A stretch of DNA of 64,000 nt from Pisaster brevispinus (taxonomy: Eukaryota; Echinodermata; Asteroidea; Forcipulatida; Asteriidae): NCBI GenBank assembly GCA_023634235.1, contig JAMKCF010000001.1, positions 8,930,758-8,994,757 on the forward strand. Direction: 5' to 3'. The stretch's first letter is position 1, and the number at the start of each line of letters is the position of its first letter. Shown one piece after another: positions 41,160-50,862 of this stretch. The notes under the pieces are model-generated. The model did not search any database. It was not told the DNA's origin and worked only from the letters and a program-made list of their open reading frames with translations. A program made the position numbers and the translations under genes.

Positions 41160-42434
41160 AGTCATTCTACATCCTTTGGCGATGTGCCCTTCCTGACCGC
41201 AATTGTGGCAAAAAAAAAACATGTTTGTTATGGGTGAGTGGGGGTTCTTCTGTCTTCCTGTGTTGATTTCTGTTGTGCGAAGTCGTGGTGATCTTTTCAA
41301 CCTTCTGTGCTAGTTGACGTACTGTTAGTATGAGGTTTTCAAGTACTTCTCGGTCAGTGTTGGGCTGCTGGCCTTTAGAAACGGGTGGGTTTCTTTCGTA
41401 GTTCATCTTATCAGCAGAATTTGATGGAGACAATAATGGAGATTGTTCGTGGACATGACGAAAATGTTGAGTCTGTTGAAACTGAATATTTGCTCCTGTC
41501 TTCAGAGCTGCTGCCATTCTAGCTTCTCTTTCTAGTTGTCGCAACTCAACCTGAAGCTCTCTAAATGTCATTTCTCTTGGTCGCATCGATGCCAGTTTTT
41601 GGGTGACCTTTTCATCCTTTACACCTCTCATAAACTGTTGTGTTAGCATGCCATTCCTATTTTGGATTTGATGTTTTTTACCAGACTTTTCTTCAATTGT
41701 CCTCAGTGTGGCTTCAAGTTCAACGGCGTATATACTTGGTTGTTCGTTTGGGAGTCTCATGCGCTCGTAGAAATTTTCTAGAGGATCACCAGTCAACAGA
41801 ACATATCCACATTGGGCCTTCAATTCTGTAAAAGCTTGACTAGGTGTTTGTTGTTCTTGAGGTAAATTAAGGATGAGTTTTCTTGCTGCTCCTCCTAGGT
41901 ACCTGACTATGGTAGAAAATGTCAATGGGCATTGAGGTTGTCTCGATTAGGTACTTGACGTCTCGTACCCAGTCCTCAATGGCGATAGTTGAACCTTGTT
42001 CATGCCCAGTGAAAATTGGTGCAGATTTCACTTAGTGTGATGGAAGGAGACGATGGTGAGATCAGTATCAGGTCTGCTTTGATTCTGAGGTGTAAGCAAG
42101 GGATAACTTGCTGAAGAAGAACTTTTTCTTGGTGCTGGCTGTGTTCTGGTACCTTGTGTAGGGTAATGAAGATCCACAGGGGTTGACGAGACAAACTGTG
42201 AGACAGTCGGTGCTCCATTTTCTCGAGTTGTGACAGCATCTGGTTACTATTAAGCGGTTGGATATTGCGAAAATCCCCATGTAGAGTGTAAGAGTGCTGT
42301 CGAGTTTCAAATCTCTGTCTTGGTCGGGTGTCTTCTGAAGGATTGTGTAGAGTTTGTCGGCTTGGTCGTCGATGTGTGGTTGAGGTTGGTGACAGAACAT
42401 TTTCATCGGGTACCAGTCTCCTCGGGGTAGCCAT
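41160..42434 (-). pseudogene. Gypsy Gag with CCHC zinc knuckle
   Basis: It starts at an ATG at 42434 ('MATPRRLVPDENV'), breaks near 42000, and continues 41925-41167 with 'LGGAARKLILNLPQEQQTPS' and 'REMTFRELQVELRQLEREAR', typical of a capsid and spacer. At about 41207-41166, in a neighbouring frame, CHNCGQEGHIAKGC forms a perfect C-x2-C-x4-H-x4-C knuckle for RNA binding. An A-run (T-run on +, 41211-41219) just before it is the likely site of the frame change. Confidence 0.8.
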
Positions 42435-43319
42435 TCTTGTTTGAAGACGACAATATATACTTGCAAAAACAGTCCAAGTGGAAAACAAGGAGGAGATTGA
42501 TAATGCAAAGACAAAATAAATACAAAGGTAAGTGATTGAAATTCAGACTTGGTACAATATAAAAATTATCTCAGCGATGTGTGATTCAAAATGTGTGTAT
42601 GTACATGTATTATGTGTTTCTAATACACTTTGTGTTATCCAATTTGACACAACAATTTTTATTTTTTTATTTTTTTTCAAGACAATCTAAAATCGGTGTA
42701 TTACAACTCGGTTTTTTAACCTTCTTTGCCACACACACTTTTGAAGTGAACCACCGAACAAAAAAGGCCCATCAATTAGAATGCGAAAGGCCAGTAGCAC
42801 TTGGGCAGTGCACTTGTTAGAGTTTTATTGTATGTTCAGTTACTGTGGAAACATACACATTGTTTGCCAACAGTTCAGTTATGTTGATCGGAATTGAATG
42901 TGGCTTGTAAAACATACCATTCGGGCAGAAGAATGTTCAATTCGCGATTGTACTATAGCAAGATATCAGCAGAAATTATTCTTTTCCAAGTTGATCTTAA
43001 TGTTCGCAACTGAAGTTGATGAAGTCACTTTCTTTTGTTTGAGGGCGGTGCTTCTAGCCATCTAGAACCCTGCTCACGGTGAAATGTGTGGAAACCCGAG
43101 CCACTCAAGGCACGTCAGGTATGCTGGGAAAGGTCTCACTCTGCCGGGTCGTTGGTGGCCACTCAAAGCCCGCTTGGGTGGACCTTTCAGGTGAAGTGTG
43201 CTGAATGGCATATGAACGTGGTCATCAGGAAGAAGGTACCAACCACAGATGTGCCGTTCAGGTGTGCCGTTGTTGTGCATCTATACCCGGATCTTCCACC
43301 AATGTGACTGTCTAATTGA
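42435..43319. other. No gene assigned
   Basis: This is where a 5' LTR of the gypsy relic would be expected; I could not identify one. A + frame at 43086-43307 ends 'KKVPTTDVPFRCAVVVHLYP' after a TTTCAG and might be a lost exon, but it is not recognisable. Confidence 0.35.
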
Positions 43320-43535
43320 CCATATTTTTGACTGCATGAGGGCGCTGTCATCAGGGAATGTCTTGCATCACAATAGCAGTTTTAGCTTATTATAATTGCC
43401 TGTTTGTAGTTTTCTTGCACCAATAAAGGAATACATAAAAAAAAAGTGATAAAAAATGAAAAAACCCAGTTTGTTTACTTCTTTTTCATCATGTGAAATT
43501 TATCCACATACGCCCTCACGTGGTCAAAAATACGG
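43320..43535. mobile_element. Candidate short MITE
   Basis: CCATATTTTTGACTGCATGA (43320 on) followed by GGGCG pairs with the reverse complement of 43511-43535, CCGTATTTTTGACCACGTGA followed by GGGCG: 25-bp inverted ends with about four mismatches. The inside is AT-rich and non-coding. No clean target duplication was found. Confidence 0.5.
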
Positions 43536-44288
43536 CAAATTCTTGGGGTCATTAAAACAATAGAGGCTTTGGCAGTTTGTTCTCTGTTTATATATTTTAT
43601 TGCTGTAGGAGACGAAGACATAAACGTGTGGTGAGGTCTTCGTTGAAATTCAGTATATTAATTAACTTATAACAAATTACCAATGAACAATATTTATAAA
43701 CAAACATTAAGTACAGGAAAATCGGAAATCGTTTTGTAGCTTTGTCTTAAAATCATGAACTGCATGACGGCCTTCGCCATCTTGGATTATCGTTAGACAA
43801 CAGCTAAAATGCAAATAAAACTTAACCGATGATCCTAATCGGACGATGTTTCTAAAGAACAAATACTTATAAATAACTTCTTGTCAAATAATCTAGGAAG
43901 GTAGTTCAAGATATAAATTAATGAACTTGTCTTTAGAAAACTTAGTAATCTGAACATATCTTCAGTTCGGTAACCGATTATATACTAGCAAACTATAATA
44001 TGACAATAATCTCGAAATGAATAACATAGCATCAGTAGCAAGTGAAGATAAACATCATTTTACAATACTGAACTTAAATGATGACCTTTGTGTTAAAGCT
44101 GGGAAAGTTTTTTCTGATAGTCGTTTACTGCAATATCATTTTCCCGTTTATCGGTTAAAAAAAAAACAACGATGGTGTTATAGGAAAAAAATAGAGAATA
44201 TTGACCGCATACAGCTGACAGTTGGCCCTGTAAGTTAGTACGATTGTGTACAGTCTGACGAGTGTTCTTCTTTAGAAAAGTTGTGATA
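43536..44288. other. AT-rich intergenic, no gene seen
   Basis: A short + frame at 44017-44238 has no recognisable motif. Confidence 0.45.
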
Positions 44289-44290
44289 TA

Positions 44291-44853
44291 CCCTTTTCAC
44301 ATGAGAACCGAAAACTAACGTCCATCGTTTTGGGCGCCAGTTGTCTGTCCCAAAGGTTGCATGCGATATCATGACAAACATTCACACGATCACACACGTC
44401 GTTCCTGACGGCCCTCGTTTATTTGAGATCGCACTGTTTTTTTATTTATCAGTTCGCTGGTGCTCTGTCAGTGTCCCGTTTAGTGGAATGTAATTGCGTA
44501 AGATTACCACCAATCACTTTCGCGGCGCGCCATTTGTGCTTTTTATGCGACTTCTCAGCGTCCCGACTCCAAAGATGAATGTACTGAGAGCATTTTGTCG
44601 CAAATGACAAGTGGAAAAGCCAAATTCAAGGCTTTCTTGATCTGACGCTTTTTGGTAATAGCATGAAAACTTTCAGGAAATCAACTTAAAATAATTTGCA
44701 ACAGCAAGAACATTTTTTCCGCCAACGCCATTTATAACACGGGTCCGTGGTAATCACAGGGATTCATTTCACACGACGCAAAATTGCTATTTTATTACAC
44801 CAATGCGAGTTGTTGCAAACGACCATCGTTTTGAGATCTCGTGTGAAACAGGC
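44291..44853. mobile_element. MITE truncating the Polinton protease gene
   Basis: The left end CCCTTTTCACATGAGA and the reverse complement of the right end, GCCTGTTTCACACGAGA, form imperfect inverted repeats. TA lies at each edge (44289-44290 and 44854-44855), which would fit a TA-target element, though two bases are weak evidence. The 563-bp interior has no coding. It marks the left limit of recognisable Polinton sequence: the protease frame runs straight into it. Confidence 0.6.
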
Positions 44854-44855
44854 TA

Positions 44856-45092
44856 TAGACGACAGGCTCGGAGGTTGTCCGTATAATCAAAGTATTCTCC
44901 CATGCCGTCCCTGGTGATGTAAATGGCCAGCCAGTGCTGTCCAGGTTTGGTTGAGGGATCCGTGTTGACTACAATGGCGCTGGGATGCGGGAGGTGATGC
45001 TTCGGGATTCTATCACTCGCAAACACTCCCCTAAAGACTTGACGGGTAATGCGGTCTCTCTTTAAGATCAACGTTATCTCGTTGGTATCCAT
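44856..45092 (-). pseudogene. Polinton cysteine protease, N-terminal part
   Basis: The frame starts at ATG 45092, 12 bases after the major capsid stop. It contains 'ITRQVFRGVFASDRIP' and 'GQHWLAIYITRDGMGEYFD', with the catalytic His (in Q-H-W) and the following Asp region of adenain/ULP1-like proteases that mature the capsid. The part with the catalytic Cys is missing because the MITE begins at 44853. About 75 residues of the usual 180 or so remain. Confidence 0.85.
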
Positions 45093-45103
45093 GATCGTTC
45101 CAT

Positions 45104-46316
45104 CTAGCTGTTGTAGTTGAAGATGATGTTACGAGCCTGATCAATCTCTAAGATGTTGTTGAACTCATAAGATGATGAAGTTGATTGTCTCCTCGAGGGG
45201 TGAGGCAAAGTGCATGTCCAGACGAAGGTTCCCATGCTTCACCAAGCTGAAGTGTCTGCCGCACGCCAAGTCTGGGGTCAGATCAAAGGCGTACAGTGTA
45301 CACCGTCTGGGTAGTCGCTCAGACTGATGTCGTTGCCTTCGTTCATGTACATTTTATCCATACCGGAGAACAGCGTGTGGTAAGATCTGACAGTTTTTCC
45401 TTCCTTCGGCGAAATCTGGTTTCAGAGGGGTGTGGGGGATCTGTTCGCCGTTGACGTGCACCGACACGTAGTTGACGTTAAAATGCTGGAAGTTGTACGG
45501 GTTTTTGGAGTACGACCCGTTGAGGGCAGCATTGGGCACGCAACCCACCACAATTCTATTAAGTAGCTGACCCAAGAACACGTGATCCTGAGTGAGTGTT
45601 AAGTTTCCCCTGGGTACAGACATCATTTTACAGACGCCGCGTCGAGGGGATACTTGGCAGTTCCTTTTTCCAGAGCTTTGATGTGTCCGAGCATCACCGC
45701 GGAGCTGACAGTTACCCTCCGCACAAACAACGACGCGTCCACAATCTTTATCTTGAAGGCGGGGGCGTCCCCGGAAGCCATGAGACTGTTCAGGATGCGT
45801 TTACGTCTAGCCTTCAAGCCTGCGTTTGTTTCTGCAGCACTGGCCGTACAGTTGACGTTATCCATCTCGCCTGCGGTATCCTTACTTCAACCCGAAGCCG
45901 TCAGCTGCGATGTCTGGGCACCTTTGTCGTAACTGAGCAACGTCTTGATCTCGGCTCTGTACGGATACGTGGGAGCGGAGGCAAAAATCAGTCGCTCATT
46001 CAGGGTCACATCGACTTGGCTGAAGAGGGTCTGTATATACAGGTTGCAGGGACCGACCACATCCGTGTCGGTCAGATCGGTGCCATCGCCCTTGGTCACC
46101 TTCACCTTGACGTAGATTCGAGTCTGGGAAGGATCGATGTATTCCTCACTCGAACCGGGAACAAAAGACTGGATGTGACCTCCGTCGGCAAGATTAGAGA
46201 TGGGGGTGGTACTCCACATACTGTCCCTTTTCTATACTAGTCAGGGTGGGTGGTAGAGTAAAGAGATTGAGTTCACTCTATGTGCACTCTTCGGAGTGGT
46301 CGTGTAGCAGGGCCAT
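45104..46316 (-). pseudogene. Polinton major capsid protein (double jelly-roll)
   Basis: It starts at ATG 46316 and ends at TAG 45104-45106. Recognisable blocks include 'FTLPPTLTSIEKGQYVEYHP', 'FVPGSSEEYIDPSQTRIYVK', 'NLYIQTLFSQVDVTLNERLI', 'GLKARRKRILNSLMAS' and 'NYVSVHVNGEQIPHT'. The length and order match the hexon-like capsid of Polintons. Breaks: an early in-frame stop near 46280, a frame change in a C-run near 46205, and further changes near 45890, 45625 and 45360. No functional capsid could be made. Confidence 0.9.
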
Positions 46317-46361
46317 GGTGGAGTGATAGTCTTGGAGCGGCTAGTCGAAGATATCGAGTGA

Positions 46362-46766
46362 TCATCTCGGTTGCTTCCCAGATGTTGAAGTGGCTCTTTT
46401 CGGATTGTGTTTTCGTTTTATACCTTGTCTAGCCGGTCGGGTAAGTAGGGAATCTACATTTTTAATCGCCCGCCTAGCTATACGACGTCGAGTCTGTTTG
46501 AGTCTTGACTGCGTTGCCGACTTTACGTTCTTCCCTTCCATAGCATCCTGTGCGATTCCCAAGCCGGTGCCGAGGGCTTGACGTCCCAATGTCTTAGCCC
46601 CCTGCTTGATCAGGGGCATGGCCATTCGGAGGAGCCAGCCCAAAATATTTCCAAGTCCGAAACCTTTCTGAGTTGGAGCCCCATGAAAGACAGGATGGCC
46701 ACGCCCGAGTTGTCGCGTGTAGTGGTCCACATAGTGTCCGGGGTGGGATGCGAAGCAGCTTCTCAT
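46362..46766 (-). CDS. Polinton small basic virion protein
   Basis: This is an open frame of 134 codons. It has 'APTQKGFGLGNILGWLLRMA', then 'LIKQGAKTLGRQALGTGLGI', an amphipathic region, and a very basic C-terminus with RRRIARR, 'KRKHNPKR' and 'SGKQPR'. This layout (Gly-rich amphipathic helix, then basic tail) is typical of the minor virion protein of Polintons and adintoviruses, compared by others with adenovirus core or pVI proteins. It lies between capsid and penton genes. The frame is intact, one of the few here. Confidence 0.75.
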   Translation of the reverse strand: MRSCFASHPGHYVDHYTRQLGRGHPVFHGAPTQKGFGLGNILGWLLRMAMPLIKQGAKTLGRQALGTGLGIAQDAMEGKNVKSATQSRLKQTRRRIARRAIKNVDSLLTRPARQGIKRKHNPKRATSTSGKQPR

Positions 46767-46804
46767 GATGTCGGTTGTGTTGATCAGTTATAGTACGTGG
46801 AGCG

Positions 46805-47472
46805 TCACTTTCTGAAGTGTAGTTTCACTATGACCTTCCCACCGGTGTATGGGATACAATGGCCCACGTCATCCCTTATATCTTTGTTGATGGTGCTCAT
46901 GAACCTGTTTGAGAGGAACGTAATGCGGACTGTCGTGCTTCTTTGTTACAATATCCCTGTATTCGCCTTCCACGCTCACATTTCGTAGAAGAGGTGCTCT
47001 CCTGTCCCCGACGATATTGTATTCGATGATGTCTAACCAGTGAACCAGTGATGGACATAGCCTTTTCAAAACCAAACAGGTAACCCAGACGTTCGACGAA
47101 AGTAATATTAACGCCCTCATTTGTTCCAACGATTACTTTTTGAAGGTATTTATTGTACTTGATGCGTATTTTGTCGCCATGTTCGATCGAGGGTGTAATC
47201 TTTGAGAGTAATTCATCCGGTGTCTGGTAAAAACCCTCGGGAATGTTGTGAATATGTACACCTCCTTCAGTCTCTTCTGCGTTGCAGTAGATGTGGTTGT
47301 GACCTTCTACGATGTTGAGCCACCTGCGAGGGTAAGTAATCTTGGCGAGACTCACCTCCCAGTCCCCTTCGAACGACAGAGCAGTGGGTAAATTCACGTT
47401 AGTGACTCAGCGTGTTGTCCGGGTAGGTATCCATGCTGCTGTTGCTGGGGAGCGTCACATAAACGAATCCAT
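46805..47472 (-). pseudogene. Polinton penton (minor capsid, single jelly-roll)
   Basis: It starts at ATG 47472 and stops at 46805-46807. Conserved blocks are 'LPTALSFEGDWEVSLAKITY', 'IPEGFYQTPDELLSKI', 'GVNITFVERLGYLFGF', 'RAPLLRNVSVEGEYRD' and 'IPYTGGKVIVKLHFRK'. These lie in three frames, with breaks near 47460, 47400, 47055 and 46890. The protein occupies capsid vertices in the family. The copy is dead. Confidence 0.85.
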
Positions 47473-47491
47473 CTCGATTCCCTCTCGCACG

Positions 47492-48535
47492 TCAAATGTC
47501 GACCGGCGATCCGTGAGCTGTGTACTTTATACCGACTAGCCCTCTCACCCAGCTGTTGAACTTGTCCAGATAACGGAGCCACTTCACAAAATATTCCAGC
47601 ACACCTCGACGCTTTCTAGTGCGTAACACTTTCTCTACTTCGTACATGTCGACCCTTTGTAGTTCTTGTTCGTAAAATGTACCCTTCAACTCTTTGCCGT
47701 TGTAGTCTGTCAACTTGTACACCAGAGGATCCCGTGGAATTCAACCACTGACAGTAAAAAGTTTGGTGGTCCACTTGGGGAGGTAACCCTTACTGAAAGT
47801 TCTCGCCGAAGGCGGTGACGATGGAACGTTTGCCATTGGGGGTGCCGTACAGCGTGCGCCATACCTCTTCGGAGTTTGCAGGGCTGACGGACGCAGGTGT
47901 CCTCTTTATGCTCCTGTGAAACGAGTGGTTGTAGGCGGACACCAGCTTCAGTAAACGGCCACACAGGCGTACATGTTTTGGGCCGTGAAGTATTTCCACA
48001 TTTTTGTTTTAAGAGTCCTGTTAAACCTCTCCACCACACTGGCTTTTGTTTCATTGTAAGTGGTAAAGAATTCAATGTTCTATTTTGTCAGGGAACTCTG
48101 AAATTTGCGGTTTGTAAACTCCGAACCTTCATCAGTAAAATTTGTTGAAAGACCTTGATTAGCGACGTCCCAGTTTTATTCCTAAAGGGGACGACCCAGG
48201 CAAACTTGGAAAAATATGTCGATGCACGTCAGTAAAAACTTCAGACTGTCATTTTGCCGAGAGATTGAGGCCACGTCTACCAGATCTGCCTGCCACTGAT
48301 GATCGATACCACCCACGATGACTCGATTTCGTTTGAAATGTCTCCTGATAGGTTAAAGTAGCTTATACGTAGGTTGTTGGCGCAACCATCTAATGACCTG
48401 TTTCCTGCTGATGTCCACTCCGTCTTTTTGAACCCCGCGGTTGACAGCATCCACACCACCGAAACCAGAAGGATGGTTTGTGTCGTAAAACACCTTCTTC
48501 AGATACTCTTCCATCGACGACATTGGAATCTTCAA
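47492..48535 (-). pseudogene. Polinton integrase with chromodomain
   Basis: The zinc-binding N-terminus is followed by 'KDGVDISRKQVIRWLRQQPT' and the core with 'HQWQADLVDV' (first Asp), 'CIDIFSKFAWVVPF', 'FTDEGSEFTN' (second Asp) and 'VVERFNRTLK' (Glu), so the whole DDE triad can be read. The end has 'KLTDYNGKELKGTFYEQELQ' and a chromodomain, 'EYFVKWLRYLDKFNSWV'. Breaks near 48150, 48085, 47990 and 47750 put these in different frames. It catalysed insertion of the element. Confidence 0.9.
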
Positions 48536-48676
48536 TGACGAGCGTGCTGTTGCAACACACCCACAGGCAGCGGAGTTTGTTCAGTATATTAGGCGGCGTG
48601 CACTCTGGCTTGGGAGGACAACACTCCATAGCGAAAGTCGGGCTTCTAATGAAGGATTGGAGGTACGTTGCTTGGT

Positions 48677-48973
48677 TTATAAGGCCGTCCACTTTTGTTT
48701 CCTGGTCGAATAACGTCGATTACTTTTCCTATTCTTGGCCGGTGGATCGGTCTCGGTTGCAAACAAAGAGATTTTCCGCTTTTGGGCGGGAAGATGGGAT
48801 GCGGTTGCAAACAACTGGGGTAATCCTTCGTAGTGTATGTCTTCGATGTCGCTCACCTCTTCCTCCAAACCCACTTTGAGTAAGGGTTTTGTCTCGGTAG
48901 CATCAATCGGTGGCTCCTTATCCAACTTTGGAGGTCCATCCAAATTGGTGGTTTGTTCATTTTTTAGGGTCAT
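48677..48973 (-). CDS. Hypothetical small protein in the Polinton
   Basis: This is an open frame of 98 codons with an acidic middle (EEEVSDIEDIHYEG) and a basic end (KRK, KNRKSNRR). It has no recognised domain. It lies between the integrase and the next small gene on the same strand. It is probably one of the variable accessory proteins of Polintons. Confidence 0.4.
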   Translation of the reverse strand: MTLKNEQTTNLDGPPKLDKEPPIDATETKPLLKVGLEEEVSDIEDIHYEGLPQLFATASHLPAQKRKISLFATETDPPAKNRKSNRRYSTRKQKWTAL

Positions 48974-49190
48974 AGACAGGGGAGCCGTCCTCTTGTTTGT
49001 TCAGCGCGATATACCTCTGTAGGATCTGTTGATACAGTTTCCCTCAGACATCCTGTCTGTCGAGCAACTTTCCAAGATTGGTGTCCAAACCGTGCACGAC
49101 GCAGGTGATTAGTGTTTGCTCTAAGCGTCTAGACGCCTGCGAGAGTGTCTTGCGGTACGAGCACCATTTTCTTTGCATGCTCCCTGACGC

Positions 49191-49436
49191 TTACTTGAAA
49201 AGCAGTCCACCCAGAGCGGTCAACACCGGTGTCAGCAACGCGCCAAGAAAACCTCCCTTCTGTTTCAAAGCTGTCTTCTTCTGCAGGCTCGTCCTCCCGC
49301 TGGTCAGCGCTCTCAGTTCTCGCTTGTGTCTTCTCAGTTTGGTTCTCTCGGCAGGTGTTAGAGAAATGTTACCGTTTAAAACGTTCAGGGGGCACTCACA
49401 GAGACAGGTTAATGAGGTCTTTGCCAGCTCCTTCAA
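49191..49436 (-). CDS. Conserved small Polinton protein with hydrophobic C-terminus
   Basis: This is an open frame of 81 codons. The middle is basic, 'LTPAERTKLRRHKRELRALT', and the end is 'GGFLGALLTPVLTALGGLLF', a likely amphipathic or membrane-active segment. A protein with this build (N-L-N-G-N then basic helix then Gly/Leu end) is common in animal Polintons near the ATPase. Its role is unknown to me; a virion or membrane-acting role would be an inference from the hydrophobic tail. Confidence 0.6.
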   Translation of the reverse strand: MKELAKTSLTCLCECPLNVLNGNISLTPAERTKLRRHKRELRALTSGRTSLQKKTALKQKGGFLGALLTPVLTALGGLLFK

Positions 49437-49553
49437 TCACTCCCTAGCGCTGTTTTGTGGAACCTTTTGCTAAAATGTGCAGGAAGGGAGCGTGCTTGTG
49501 CACGCAAAGAGACATCGTAACAAATGAAACCTCAACGCAGGAGTGGTTTTATT

Positions 49554-50111
49554 TTATACTTCCTGAAAGATGTTAGATCTGAGACACATGTGCTCCTCGG
49601 TGTCCGGTTTCAAATCCACAAAGAGATGAGAGTAGGGCGAACTCGTTGCGTCCCAATAGGCCTCGACCAGGAATTTGGTTTGTTCGGATATATCTGTCGT
49701 GCCAAGTGCGTAATCTGTGAAGCATCTCTGGGGTTTTCTTTACCCCGATAAAACAGATTCTGCAGTATGAGTAGAGCAGACAGATTGTTGCGGTGACTGC
49801 CCTTGGTGAAAAGTTCTGTAATCTTTTTGTTATTACCCGATTTCGACATGAGGTCGTCGATCACAACCAGGTTTCTCTTCGTTTGGTCCAAGGAGGAGAG
49901 AAGGTCGTCGGGATATCCTTCCACAAAACGAATGTCGTTGACGGTGTTGGACAACCTGTTATAAGCATCCTGATAAGCCCCAAAACACAGGAGACGGTTG
50001 AATGACAACGCCGCCCGATGGGTACAATAGCTGCGACACAAACTGTGTTTTTCCTGATCCGGTAGGCCCCGCGATGATGCAAGTATACGGATGTTTAAGC
50101 AAGGAACTCAT
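49554..50111 (-). pseudogene. Polinton packaging ATPase (FtsK/HerA-like)
   Basis: ATG at 50111. The Walker A 'CIIAGPTGSGKTQFVSQLLY' lies at about 50081-50022, then after a frame change 'RFVEGYPDDLLSSLDQTKRN' and Walker B LVVIDDLMS (about 49869-49843). 'LSALLILQNLFYRGKENPRD' follows, with a segment apparently missing after RGKEN, and 'ARQIYPNKP'. Another frame change near 49680 leads to the end and a TAA at 49554-49556. The enzyme pumps DNA into the capsid in the family. Broken here. Confidence 0.88.
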
Positions 50112-50146
50112 CGCATAAAATGAAGTACCCTAATCGACACAACCCT

Positions 50147-50154
50147 CTTTTATA
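50147..50154 (-). promoter_or_regulatory. TATA box of the Polinton ATPase gene
   Basis: On minus the sequence GGTTATAAAAGAGGG lies 36-43 bases before the ATPase ATG at 50111, so transcription would start only a few bases from the ATG. The position is right for a core promoter, but expression is not shown. Confidence 0.55.
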
Positions 50155-50177
50155 ACCGCCACCGCTCTGAATGAAGA

Positions 50178-50305
50178 GCGCCCCCACCAAAGTAACACTC
50201 AAGCGACAACCATTTTTTTCCTTCTGACCCAAACAAAACAAATGGCGCCCCCACCTTGGTCCCCAACCTCGTTTTTGTTCAGACCCAAAGAAAACAAAGA
50301 GCGCC
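50178..50305 (-). repeat. Repeated module upstream of the ATPase promoter
   Basis: GCGCCCCCACC occurs at 50178-50188 and 50245-50255, and GACCCAAA(C/G)AAAACAAA followed by a GCGCC-like word occurs at about 50226-50250 and 50281-50306. The units are about 60-67 bases apart. They could be upstream promoter elements of the Polinton or simple duplication. Confidence 0.45.
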
Positions 50306-50399
50306 CGGTTTATGATCATTGACCCACTGTCCGTGATGACCCCACCACTATAAAATATCCCAGATCCCCCCCCCCCTCACTAAATGTACTTATCTTATG

Positions 50400-50862
50400 G
50401 TACCTATTACTTCAAATGACTTTTCGGCTTTTTTCTTTAATACCAATGGCGTTGTTTACAATAAAGTTGATGTTGAATACATAACTCGTGAAAGACGGAT
50501 ACAGTACTCTGAAACAGATTCGGTATTCTCCTTTATACTCACTTTGTTTCGGTTTTTTTTTTCAAAATCAATTAATAACAACAATAACCGGTATACATCA
50601 ACCATCTTAGATTTAACAGCTACTATACTACTTATAAGGTATTCATTATACAATGTATTTATGTCATCAAAAGTTAACGGTAACCGATTTTAGGAATGGT
50701 TACATTTATGAATCAGAAAAAAGAGAGAAGTTATACAATTATTTGTAGTATTTAATACAAAAGTACTCACGTGACCTAATACTAGCATGGTCGGCGATTT
50801 GTTTTAATTATTTAAACTGTGTTTTTGTGTAAAGTGTTGAGTGCTGACAAAAGGAAATCTCT
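50400..50862. other. Gap between the Polinton ATPase and polymerase genes
   Basis: AT-rich, no recognised gene. A C-run at about 50370-50380 and a TATAAAATAT at about 50349-50358 lie at the left edge. Confidence 0.4.

Larger units (their letters stand above)
38570..42434 (-). mobile_element. Ty3/gypsy retrotransposon relic lacking integrase
   Basis: On minus the order is Gag (42434 to about 41160), protease and RT (41073 to about 39290) and RNase H (39210 to about 38750). It then ends near 38570 without integrase. No LTRs could be found on either side, so both ends are probably lost. Frame breaks occur in Gag, in the RT and between RT and RNase H. Confidence 0.88.

Noticed and set aside
38570..42434. 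Endogenous retrovirus with envelope
   Set aside because: Only Gag, protease, RT and RNase H of a gypsy element are seen; there is no envelope-like frame, and integrase is absent too.
45596..46240. Open frame of 214 codons on +
   Set aside because: It is antisense to the Polinton major capsid gene; no motif of its own.
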